Source: Saccoglossus kowalevskii | Lineage: Eukaryota > Hemichordata > Enteropneusta > Harrimaniidae | Length of the DNA: 24,387 bases | Assembly (NCBI RefSeq): GCF_000003605.2 | Contig: NW_003111983.1 | Span: 33,586 to 57,972, forward strand | Direction: 5' to 3' | Shown here: in pieces, positions 1 to 9,006 of the stretch | Layout: each line of letters begins with the position of its first letter | Numbering within the stretch: position 1 is the stretch's first letter | Notes under the pieces: generated by a model | Database searches by the model: none | The model's input: the letters and a program-made list of their open reading frames with translations, nothing else | Told to the model about the DNA's origin: nothing | Made by a program: the position numbers and the translations under genes

Positions 1-160
1 AACTATCATTAATTTGTTTTTCCTATTAAGCTTTTAACATCTTTTAATGTTAATTTTATCTTATAGTTTAGCTACTGTATTTTTTTCTTATGATTTGTAT
101 TTTATTTACCATACTGCGCCCTCTGATGGCATAGTAGTGTAATAAAGTTATTATTATTAT
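1..160 (+). mobile_element. 3' tail fragment of a CR1/L2-like LINE
   Basis: The stretch shares its ending with the 3' end of the LINE at 3789-9006: both have TTTTATTT-rich sequence, then ACCATACT, then AATAAAGTTATTATTATTAT. It is therefore read as a 5'-truncated (or window-truncated) copy of the same family on the + strand. The junction at about 160 coincides with the left edge of the sequence shared with 16217 onwards, so it abuts duplicated block A. A short GCGCCCTCTGATGG stretch near 116-130 is not found in the other tail. No coding potential is seen. Confidence 0.65.
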
Positions 161-390
161 ATAAAAAATAAGCGAAAACGAGTACATTTCACATGTTCCG
201 AACACCCAAAATTCCTCAAAATAAAATTTGCCCTTGCATAAATTGAGGTGACTGTCATATGTCTCAAACATCATCTCAAGAGGCACTTCATTGAAAATCT
301 TTGTACAATTTTAAACATTGTTTGTTTCATACTGAAAATAGTATTATTTCTACAAAGATGTTGGTGCTTCACTCTGAACTGTGAATCAAA

Positions 391-407
391 TGAATGAATG
401 AATGAAT
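391..407. repeat. (TGAA)n microsatellite
   Basis: Four consecutive TGAA units lie within a longer run of ATGAATG. The copy B equivalent near 16427-16440 has only a degenerate ATGAATGTATGAAT, so the array differs in length between the duplicated blocks. Confidence 0.8.
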
Positions 408-828
408 TTCAATGGAAATAGTTATAAGGGCTGCTCCAGCTAGCCTATTTGTTTAGTAGTCACTCCATTTACCCAAACTATTTCTTTAAAAGTACAATAT
501 TGAAGCTGTGGTCCACTATTGCAAAGCATTGTCGTTTTACGTCTGAATTCAAGATTTTTTCTTCATTTATTTTAGGGATTATAAACAATGATTTTACGTA
601 AGAAAAGCTACACTGGAATTTGAATAATCCAGAGTGACAGCAGAGTTGACCTTCATTGGAATTGTTACAGGACACATTCCTTCAGTTTCTCTTAGTAAAA
701 CGCGTTTCACAAAACAATATAGTTACATTGCCCATTTGTTTACCAATACGACTATGCAATGGTTGCACGTGGGAAAAGTGCAAACCACGTCAGCCGTTAA
801 ATCGTTTAATAAGCAGCCTTTAGACTGT

Positions 829-1183
829 CAGCAATGCACATTTCAATTAATGAACTGAAGATATCATTACAAAAATGAGAGAGGTCCACCTGAGGTAACT
901 ATATGTATACAATATCAAAGCAATCAGACTTGCTGTTTTCATCAAAAGTCGAAAATATAACTTTTTACTTAAAATGACAAAAATATTCATCAAAAGTAGA
1001 GAATTGAAGATATGATCACGAAATAAAAAGATTTAATAGAGGTCTGTCCAAGGTACATATAACATATATACCAAGTATTAAAGCAATAAGAATTGTAGTT
1101 TTCAAGAAGAAGTCGAATAAGTAAAAGAGTTGACACAGTCATTGACGGACAATCACTTATATGATAAGTCGACAGCGGAGCTA
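829..1183 (+). repeat. GCGGAGCTA-terminated modular repeat, copy A
   Basis: There are two imperfect modules beginning near CTGAAGATATCATT and GAATTGAAGATATGATC, each followed by GAGGTC(C/T)(A/G)(C/T)C and a run of A-rich sequence. The repeat ends at 1173-1183 with CAGCGGAGCTA. The same modules occur at 13648-14797 and 16831-17085. In the 16831 copy the left end is TAGCTCCGCTG, the exact inverse of the right end here. Copy A has lost that left end. It is non-coding and behaves like a MITE-like dispersed repeat; the class is inferred. Confidence 0.6.
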
Positions 1184-1488
1184 ACAAAAAATATCAGAAT
1201 TTTTGCTTGAACAAACATTCTGCTTCCTTGTGGACGACACAGAAAACAACCATAACAATTAACTACTTCGATGTCAGACAGGTCACCCGGAAGTAGAGCG
1301 TTTAATGATTCCAGCCTGTCATGGTTTTCAATAAAGGAATACAACATCGTTGCTGGCATGAACGCTACCTAATTCGTGAGCTCCCACAGACCATGACAAT
1401 TTACGGAAATACAAGTTGTTGATTACGCTTTTTCAAGATCATCTACTATTAGAAAATACTGTTATACGATCTGAGTGATTTTATAAAC

Positions 1489-2240
1489 ATGCCACCAAAA
1501 AGAAAAGTCAAAACGCCTAAATCAAAATTCGCCACCCGGCAAATTGCTCCCTTTGTTCTCAGCCATGAGAGTGACCCACGTGATTTTAGTGTAGATAATG
1601 ACATTTCCATTTGTGAGTCGAGTGACAACGAGGTGCCTGCTATAGAGAGCATCAGCTTGTCCAGGCCTTTGTTATGAATTGCCTCGAACGCTTAGAAGAG
1701 AAAGTTGATAAATTAGAGGAGCAACGACTTGAATTAGACTTGATGCCGTCGATAAAGAACAGAAAGAATTTGAGCAAGCTTTGGAATTTACAGATGCCTC
1801 CAATAATGATGTCGCCACAAAAGCAAAAAAAAAGCATTGGAGAATCGGATTTCCGAGCTGGAGTCAAAGTGTAGAGAACTTGTGTGTAAATTAGAAGTGA
1901 ACACACAGGAATGTCTTAGACTACAACGGTATTCCAGAAGCTATAACTTACGTTTTGGTGGTGTGGTGAAGACAAAAATGAAGATTGTATGAAAGTGGTG
2001 AATGACCTTGTAAGAAAATGTGCTTTCAAGGATTCTGAAAGCATGGTGGAAAATGCACATAGAGCTGCAATGGGCTTTATAAATACAAGTAAAAGACCTG
2101 AATCCAAACAGCGTCATATTATCTTGAAGATTTATCGACGTCCCCAGAGAATGTCAATCATTAAGAAAACCAAGGCCGTGTTTGAACAAAGCAATATATT
2201 TGTGACAGAAGACTATTGCCCGGCTAAAAAAATACGGTAG
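1489..2240 (+). pseudogene. L1/Tx1-like LINE ORF1, broken (copy A)
   Basis: This is the remnant of the RNA-binding ORF1 protein of an L1/Tx1-clade non-LTR retrotransposon, which coats its own RNA. The ATG at 1489 opens a basic N-terminus (MPPKRKVKTPKSK). Acidic and Ser-rich sequence follows, then a Leu/Glu/Lys-rich coiled coil around 1680-1900 (LERLEEKVDKLEEQRLELD) and an RRM-like region. That region shows RYSRSYNLRFGG near 1929-1965 and the family hallmark ENAHR near 2048-2064. The reading frame is broken at least twice: about 27 bp are missing near 1667 relative to copy B, and there is a frameshift near 1965. The segment from 1989 to 2240 stays open to VTEDYCPAKKIR. It is not functional. 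The clade call rests on motif pattern only. Confidence 0.75.
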
Positions 2241-2859
2241 AGTAAGATTTAAGCCCTGTAATGTTGTAAACATATAGTGAAAATAAAAAACCAAAATTCA
2301 AATAGCCATTAAACATGTACAAGGGAATCCATTCATTGATGTAAAACTTAATTTTTAGGCTACTTCCACTTTGAAAATTATGTATTGACGATATTTGGCT
2401 ACACAGAATATCCTTTTGGCAATACAAGGCAGTGGATTGCATTGTTTTGTTGTTTTTCGAGATCTACTATTATGAGGTACTGTCATATGATCGGAGTGAT
2501 TTTATAAACTAGCAAAACAAAACAACCAAAATTTGTGACCCAGCAAACTTTATCCCTTTTTGTCAGCCATGACAATTACTCGTGTGACTTTTCTAATTCA
2601 TGTTTGGCTACACAAAATATTTCGTTGAACTTGTAACTTTGGGTTTTACTTATTAATTTTACAAAAATATTGTATTAACCAATCCGAAAATAGGTTAAAG
2701 CTAAATTAGGCTCACAATAATTGTAGACTAGCTTTCTTTTCCTTTTCAAGGAACGATGTAACTTTATTTACATTTAACGACAATTGCTGAAACCTAATAT
2801 TGAATATTTCCAACTCCTGCTCTGTGGGATTTTAATGTCGTTTGTTATTAAAGTTAAAT
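2241..2859 (+). mobile_element. Non-coding LINE remnant between ORF1 and ORF2 (copy A)
   Basis: No open frame is found here. From about 2305 the sequence aligns with copy B at 17975-18560 (for example CATTAAACATGTAC, TATTGACGATATTTGGCTACAC and GTAGACTAGCTTTCTTTTCC). Neither copy contains recognisable endonuclease motifs, although an L1-like ORF2 would begin here. The endonuclease domain was therefore lost or mutated beyond recognition before the two copies separated. Confidence 0.6.
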
Positions 2860-3788
2860 GGGCATAAATAAAAAAAATTGAAAAAGATATTTTGGATTTA
2901 GATGTCCCAACGGACCCAAACCTTGAACTTTTGCAAAAGGCTAGATCTGATCTGGATGAGCATTATGAACACATTACACAGGTATCACGGGGGAAATATC
3001 TCCTCTGGGGTTTCTCCACCCTTGCCAGGGGGGAAACTCGTCTCGTCTCTATATCTCGTTCCCTTGAGGTACCGGATTGGGAAAGTCACTTAAGCTTTAC
3101 AGTCAAATAGACGCACACAACGAAATACGGTTCAATAGCTAGTCTTTAGTCGGTCAGTCGAGCACTCTATAAGACACAGCGTCCTGGGGAAAAGTCCCCA
3201 AGACTACGTCTCTCGTGGAGTTCTCTCTCACTCCCACTGAGACCAAGGACTTAGACTGTTTATTACTTATCAAAAACTTAAGCAATTACAAAGCAGTTAA
3301 AAGACTCTAAGGCGTAACCTTCAATCATACAGCCAATCACACTAAGCACTGAACACGTCATATATTTTGATTAATCATTCACTACATTAATAACTACGAA
3401 TACCAAACTGTCAGAAATAGCGGTCCGAATAGCGACGGTTATCTCGTAATTAGTTCCAAACCACTGAGCCAAGTTCCGTCCAGGACTTCAAATGGGTCGA
3501 AACGATGACAGACATAACACAGCCATTCGCTAGTAATCAGCTAATTAAGTCGGACAACAGATACGCAAAAACAAATTTATCACACAGGTTCGATCCTAAG
3601 GGTCGAGAAAGGGGAAAAAACTACAAAGTATTTTTTGGGTTTGGAAAAAGTAACCATCGTAGATCCCACCTTCAGAGTGTCATTGGTTCGGATTGGTCGA
3701 TTAAAATTATTTTCTATAAATCTTTATCAATCAAATCTGGCAACTAAAAGCAATTCTAATAATTTTTTTACCAATAATATTTTTTGCC
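2860..3788 (+). pseudogene. L1/Tx1-like ORF2, EN-RT linker (copy A, interrupted)
   Basis: The fragment covers the linker just before the reverse transcriptase domain. The part before the insertion reads LDVPTDPNLELLQKARSDL followed by HYEHITQ (about 2893-2981). After the 599-bp insertion (2983-3581) it resumes as EKGKNYKVFFGFGKSNHRRS-like sequence (about 3606-3665), with LYQSNLATKSNSNNFF near 3727-3767. Copy B (18900-19250) gives the cleaner version, with the family pattern RALW.EKG.K..KVFLGLEK. Relative to B, copy A has small deletions next to the insertion. The fragment ends where the CR1/L2-like LINE is inserted, and its continuation is at 9007. Confidence 0.75.
2983..3581. mobile_element. 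599-bp insertion with 7-bp flanking repeats, unclassified
   Basis: Copy B of the host LINE lacks this sequence, which defines the insertion. It is flanked by ACACAGG at 2976-2982 and at 3582-3588, a perfect 7-bp target-site duplication. It is less A+T-rich than its surroundings and begins TATCACGGGGGAAATATCTC. Internally it has a short hairpin TGGGGAAAAGTCCCCA (about 3185-3200), a TATA-like CTCTATAAG near 3166-3174, and TTTATT (AATAAA on the - strand) near 3259. No terminal inverted repeats, TG...CA ends or long open frame were found. It could be a solo LTR with altered ends, a SINE-like element or a non-autonomous DNA transposon. Confidence 0.65.
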
Positions 3789-3939
3789 TGTGGTATATTG
3801 CATTAAAAGACATGGCGGTTTGTCAACACGCTTTTCTGTGAGCTCCACTAGTTCAGCGGTATACAGCGGTTGTAGGCCATATTACAGTGTTAAAATATAA
3901 AATTTCGGACAGTGAATATTATTGGAATAGCTGTTAACA

Positions 3940-5985
3940 ATGGTTAGGAGATCAGTGCGTCAGAAGAAGAAGCAAAACAGCTTTATTTATGACTCGGACT
4001 TGGAGCGTCTATGCGAAGATATAGAAATGGCGGACTCAAAACGTACGAAGAAGAACTAAGGAAAAAAGTTCTATGCCATTATCGTTGGTAGAAAAACTGG
4101 TATTGTATCTACTTGGAAAGAGTGTCACCAAGCAACGAATGGATATCCTGGAAATTGTTTTAAAGGAGTTGACACTTACGAGGAGGCTGAACAACATGTT
4201 TTATTGTATAACAACAATGAAAGCATTTTACGGAAGAATACACATTGTACATCGGACAATGAAAGCGACGATTACAGCGATCAAGAGGCGAGTATTCCAC
4301 TTACTGGGTCTACATGTTTGTCTGATAATAGTACATTTAACAGTAGCAACAACAACAGATCTGATGAATTCTCTGATAATGACAACAGAATTAGAAATGT
4401 GAAATGCCTTATCGCATCGAAGTTGTCCGATGACGCCAACGGCCACCATCTTGAAAAACCACGAACAGTGAACCAGGCAATGAGTACACCACTTTCACAC
4501 CGCAAATCGATTGAAAAGACCGATTTCGAACTTATGTTCGAGTCGATAGAAGATAAGTATTTGACACTAGAGAATAAATGTTGTTCTTTAGAAGATAACT
4601 TAGCTACACAGGCGACAGAATTTGACAAGTTTTTTAACGAGGCGAAAGAAAAGGAAAGGAAATTTGAGTTGGAAACTAAGTCACAAAAAGATCAAAACTG
4701 TGCCTTATTATTAGAAATCAACGAGGTAAAGCAAATGTTAAAATCTCTTAGTGAAAAGTGGCAAAACAACTTACTCAATGTCCAAACTGTGATAGTGATA
4801 GAGACGAAGAATAGACAAGACGCCTTGGCTAGAGAATGGAAGCCTGATTTTCAGAATTTGGAAAACAGTCTAATTTCCAATGTAAATAATCCTAGCATTG
4901 AGTTATCTATAGATTCCAGTGCCTTCAAGTGAATTACCACGTAAAACAAAAATATGCCGAGATTGAAGATAAAGGTGCTACTGCTAAGGACACCATCTCA
5001 ACAAAAGACAGCTATGACGAAATAGACTCTATTAATAAAGTCAAACACACAAGTGCTTTTGAAAGTATCAATCATGACCTGTCTGGATGTAATGTTTTAC
5101 TTATTGGTGATTCAATTACAAAACATATAAACCCTGCAATGCTATATAGAGGAAGAAAAACAAAGAAAATCAGGGCATCCACAATTGGCGAAGCTGAGTC
5201 CTACATTAGTAATGTAAAAAGACACTCCCAGATTTCTTTGATAATATTGCATGTTGGCGCAAATGACATCAAGAATGGTGTTAATCTATTGAAACAACAA
5301 ATGGATAGTGATGTCCAGTATATTATTGCAAAAGGAGGAAAATGTGAATTATGACATAGCTGAACTAAATGACTGGCTAAGAAATAAATGTAATTCATCA
5401 AAGACATGCTTATATATTGAACATAAGAGACTAGGATACAACAAAGATTTATTTACAGAAGTTGGTATCCACATTACCACTCATGGCACCAGTGTACTAG
5501 TCGGAGATATTAAACATTCTCTACGTATGCAGTACAAATCAGATTACCGCTACTCATCCAATGTAAGAATCAAGCAGTATGAAAAGAAAGACAATCTTGA
5601 TTATTACCAGAAGTATAAATCTCGCACCTCTCGGTATGTGCAACCTCAGGAATATGCATATAAACCTCATGATCACAAATACAGGCAACGTTATAATTCA
5701 AATGATTATACCCACCAGCCTGAATATAACTATTATAATACTAACTCTTGTGAACCAGACTCTCATGTTCGTCGTGACTACGAGTACCAATCACAATCAT
5801 ATCCTCATTCTCAGCGTGATTACCACAGTGATAATTATTCAAGTCACTATACCGGTAACTATGCATATGATTATACTAGTCCACGCTACAATGAGATTCG
5901 CTCTCCTAAAGAATCCAGAAGTGGAAGTAGACGTCAGGATTACTATTATGACTTTCGTAATCAAGAACATGGAATGTACTACTGA
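3940..5985 (+). pseudogene. CR1/L2-like LINE ORF1: RNase H1 N-domain, coiled coil, SGNH, Tyr-rich tail
   Basis: The ATG at 3940 opens MVRRSVRQKKKQNSF. An in-frame TAA at 4057-4059 is followed, in the same frame, by a domain resembling the RNase H1 N-terminal/viroplasmin fold (4063-4212). Its motifs are FYAIIVGRKTGIVSTWKEC, NGYPG, FKG and YEEAE, a fold that in other proteins binds RNA/DNA hybrid or dsRNA. A Ser/Asp/Asn-rich stretch follows (4216-4420), then a Glu/Lys-rich coiled coil (4500-4850). Past a frameshift near 4929 comes an SGNH/GDSL esterase-like domain with CNVLLIGDSIT (block I, about 5089) and LHVGANDI (block III, about 5249). Part of the domain is deleted near 5310 with a frameshift. 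The final block reads EVGIHIT, where the usual catalytic Asp three residues before His is Val. The tail (5520-5985) is extremely Tyr/Ser/Arg/His-rich. It is not functional as it stands. Confidence 0.8.
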
Positions 5986-6069
5986 AGAAGTTTATACATG
6001 TATACTTATTTGCTATAACCTGTTGTATCCGCATTAACATACAGTTTAGAAATAATTCAATCAAAACTT

Positions 6070-8819
6070 AAAATTGGTAGTTGGAACATCCACGACTTAG
6101 GGAAAAAATGCATGGATGCTGATTTTGTATCAGCAGTTGAAAGTTTTGATATTTTGTGTGTTCAGGAAACCTGGTTAGGTAATAGTATTAATTTTGTGTT
6201 AGATATAGATAATTTTTGTACTTTTAGATCTGATAGAATTAGAAAATCACCCAAAAGTAGAAGAGATTCATGGGGGGGGGGGGGGTTGCAATTTTGTTTA
6301 AAAGTAAATTTAAAAAGGGGCTGTCGAAAATTAATTCTGAAAATAATTACTTTCTATGGTGCAAGCTAGACAAGAACTTCTTTTCCTTAGAACAAGATAT
6401 TTTTTTAGCTTGTATTTACATTCCACAAGAAAATTCTGTTTACCACTGTAACAAAGATTATTTCTGTATTTTGGAAAAAGAAATTGCTAGGTTCTCACGT
6501 CAGGGTGACGTGATCATCATGGGAGATTTTAATAGTAGAATTAGGAATATTATTCATTTTATAGTTGGTGATTCCAATAGTCATGTGCCAACCCCCCAAA
6601 ACTACATTGCAGATAATTTTAATAGAAGATACACTTAAAAGATACAGATAAAAACACTAACAAATTTGGTAACCATCTTGTAGATCTTTGTGTAAACAAT
6701 GACTTGATAATTGTTAATGGCAGAGTAATTGGCCATTTATTACATATCATCACCCAGCACTGTAGACTACAGTTTCTAAGAGTCTCTTTCATTGTGTCTG
6801 TCACTTTCAAGTTGGTAATCTGAGTTACCTTTCTGACCATTGCCTTAACATCATCTGTCCGTGTGGAAACTAAAATTAGTAGTACAGAACAACTACAACC
6901 TTTGCCCCTAAATATATTTAGGATCAGGAGTCAAAAAATAAATTTACTGGCATGTTATGTAGCCAGCAAATAGAAAAACAATTTCCAGACTACTTAAAAA
7001 TAATACAGAAAAAGTAGATATGAATGAATTTACAAATTAGTTAACAAAGATATTAATGAATACAGCTGACACTTGTTTAAAAAAAACGCTAATAAAAAAG
7101 GGATAAAGAACCACAAAATTAGACAACTTTGTTTTGACAAATCTTGTAGTGAATTAAGAAAAGAACTTATTAAAGCTTCAAAACTGCTTTCCAAAGAACC
7201 AAAGAACCCCTTTATGAAGCATAACTTTTATTTTATTAAAAAGATTTATAAACGTTCAATAACTAAGAAAAAAGAATTCAAACGTCAGATGATTAATCAA
7301 TTGGAAATATCAGAAAAGAACAATCAGAAACAGTACTGGTCAATACTACGTTGTCAAAAAACAATAACTTGGAACAGTCTATTTCAAGTTCTACTTAGCT
7401 AAGTCATTTTAAAAAAATTGTACAATTTAGAAAATGTTAGTAACTATGAAACTAAAGTAAAACTGTGGACCAAAGAAAAATCAACACAGAACAACCCTGT
7501 TCTGAATTTAGATATTTCAGAGAAAGACATTTTAGATTCAATAACAAAATAAAAAATCCCGTGGTGATGATGCCGTTGCAAATGAAATGCTAAAAATAAG
7601 AAACAAATCACTTATTCAAAGTCTGTGCAAATTATTCAATAATATTTTAGTTAGTGGTACATTTCCCGAATGCTGGAAGTCAACTTCCTTAGTTCATTTA
7701 CATAAATCTGGGGATAAGTCAGATCCTGGAAATTACAGAGCAATTGCAATATCCAGCTGCTTATCCAAATTGTTCACCAGTATTCTGAATGAAAGATTAG
7801 TTTTGTATTTGGAATCAAATAATTCACTGGGTCAGACTTAAAACTTAAATATTACAGGAAATGTTTACAACATCATAAAAGCGATGAAATACAAAGTGAA
7901 GTTACCAACAGGTTTAACTGATAATTTTATTTCTAACTGTGGAGTAAAACAAGGTTATTTGATTAATTCATTTCACCAATTCTGTTGTATGGAGCTGAGG
8001 TTTGGGCATGTGAAATTTCAAACGATGTTAATAGTCTTGAACAAGTATGCAGTCAGTTTTACCGGTTCATACTTGGAGTAAATAAAGTAACCCCAACTAT
8101 AGGTATTAGGGGGGAATTAGGCAGAATACCAATAGGAATTAAAAGTTGTATTTTACAAATGAAATATTGGTATAGACTTCACACGCTGCCAAATAACCAC
8201 ATCCTTAAATCAGGATTAATTGAATCAATGAAAAATAAATACTTCTTGGATAAAAAATGTTGAAAACATTTCAGAGCAGTGTGAACTGGAAGATATAAAG
8301 TCTGACAATCCTAAAATAAATAACATAAAACAATTATCAGAATCAATAAAATCAAAACTATACATTAAATATTCTTCATTCTGGAAAGATCAACTAAATA
8401 AATCAAGCGGTAAAAATGGGGAGGGAAATAAGCTAAGAACTTACAAGCTATTCAAAAAAGATTTTGTATTTGAAGATTATTTAGACAACATCATTGATTT
8501 CAATCTACGGAAAATGTTATCAAGATTTCGACTAAGTGATCATACTCTAGAAATAGAATTAGGTCGCCGAAAAAATCCAAAAATCCAACTTGAGGATAGA
8601 AAATGTAAGAAATCTAATAATGATGTGATAGAGAATGAGATGCATTTCATTCTGGAATGTACATGTTTTAGAATTGAAAGACAATCTTTATTTCTAGAGT
8701 GTAATATCACTAATAAAATCGCAGGCCAGCAAAATGGAGATGTTTTTCTTAAAATAATGAAACAAGATCTTGCCCTTCCCAAATTTTTGAATAATACTTT
8801 ATTCAATGGAAATACTTAA
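6070..8819 (+). pseudogene. CR1/L2-like LINE ORF2: endonuclease and reverse transcriptase, internally deleted
   Basis: This is the remnant of the polyprotein that nicks target DNA and reverse-transcribes the element RNA. The AP-like endonuclease starts with KIGSWNI (about 6070), then CVQETW (near 6160), VAILFK (6284 on), IIMGDFNSR (6513-6540), LVDLC..NDLIIVNGR (6678-6724) and SDH (near 6827). A 14-G run at 6272-6285 shifts the frame. The linker (7073-7390) is Lys-rich. The RT begins with LFNNILVSGTFPECWK (near 7630) and KSGDKSDPGNYRAIAIS (near 7705). The region carrying the catalytic aspartates is absent: the sequence jumps from NSLGQT (7838) to TGLTDNF..CGVKQG (7913-7960) and then to LYGAEVWACE (7985 on), C-terminal to the thumb. 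The C-terminal domain shows FRLSDHTLEIE.GR and E.HFILEC (8520-8670). It cannot be catalytic. Confidence 0.85.
6272..6285 (+). repeat. G14 homopolymer causing a frameshift in ORF2
   Basis: Fourteen consecutive G residues lie inside the endonuclease reading frame. Before the run the endonuclease is read in one frame (...RRDSWGGGG); after it the protein continues in another (VAILFK). Expansion or contraction of the run, in the genome or in sequencing, would explain the break. Confidence 0.85.
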
Positions 8820-9006
8820 TTATGAAAATACGCATCCATGAGAGAACCAATGTCTTTTCTATGCAATGTCAATTTTAGTATTTTATACTTTATTTTTTTT
8901 TTATTTTGTCCTATTAATGTTTTACTTTTATTTAGTTAGTTTTATCATTTTAGTCTTTTGTTATTTATTATTTTTACCATACTAAATAAAGTTATTATTA
9001 TTATTA
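8820..9006 (+). mobile_element. 3' UTR and (TTA)n tail of the CR1/L2-like LINE
   Basis: The sequence is T-rich and ends in ACCATACTAAATAAAG followed by five TTA-type units. AATAAA just before the tail could act as a polyadenylation signal. The element at 1-160 has the same ending. Microsatellite-like 3' termini rather than poly(A) are usual for CR1/L2-type elements. Confidence 0.75.

Larger units (their letters stand above)
160..1488 (+). repeat. Duplicated block copy A, upstream of LINE ORF1
   Basis: This region aligns with about 16217-17345 through its length, with substitutions and indels (for example ACATTTCACATGTTCCGAAC at both left ends). It holds no convincing gene. It contains the GCGGAGCTA-type repeat (829-1183) and a notably well-conserved segment (about 1215-1430). 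The shared flank shows that the two LINE copies downstream were probably duplicated with their surroundings or share a long 5' untranslated region. A short (TGAA)n microsatellite lies at 391-407. Confidence 0.7.
3789..9006 (+). mobile_element. CR1/L2-like LINE, near full length, decayed
   Basis: This is a non-LTR retrotransposon of about 5.2 kb in the same orientation as the host gene. It has a short 5' leader (3789-3939), ORF1 (3940-5985), ORF2 (about 6070-8819) and a T-rich 3' UTR ending AATAAAGTTATTATTATTAT. It is inserted in the L1/Tx1-like LINE. Copy B runs continuously from ACCAATAATATTTTTGC (19239) to GGCGCTATAACTATGAATG (19283 on), whereas copy A has this element between those two points. 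The exact 5' edge (3785-3792) and target duplication are unclear because a few bases of the target are missing. The clade is inferred from ORF2 and ORF1 layout and the microsatellite-like 3' end. Confidence 0.8.

Noticed and set aside
634-858. Open frame on + strand with a similar translation in copy B (16552-16828)
   Set aside because: The similarity is at DNA level through the duplicated block. 5-bp and larger indels shift the frame between copies, and there is no known domain or splice context.
1153-1359. - strand open frame with a close match at 17007-17225
   Set aside because: DNA identity is very high, but a 1-bp indel moves part of the frame in copy B. No start context or family was recognised, so it is kept as a conserved non-coding segment.
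4281-4628. - strand open frame of 115 codons
   Set aside because: It is the reverse strand of the LINE ORF1 Ser/Asp-rich and coiled-coil region, and its Ser/Leu-rich translation is explained by that.
5579-6037. + strand open frame of 152 codons rich in Ile, Thr and Met
   Set aside because: It is a +1-frame shadow of the Tyr-rich tail of LINE ORF1, where TAT/CAT-type codons give ATN/ACN codons in the shifted frame.
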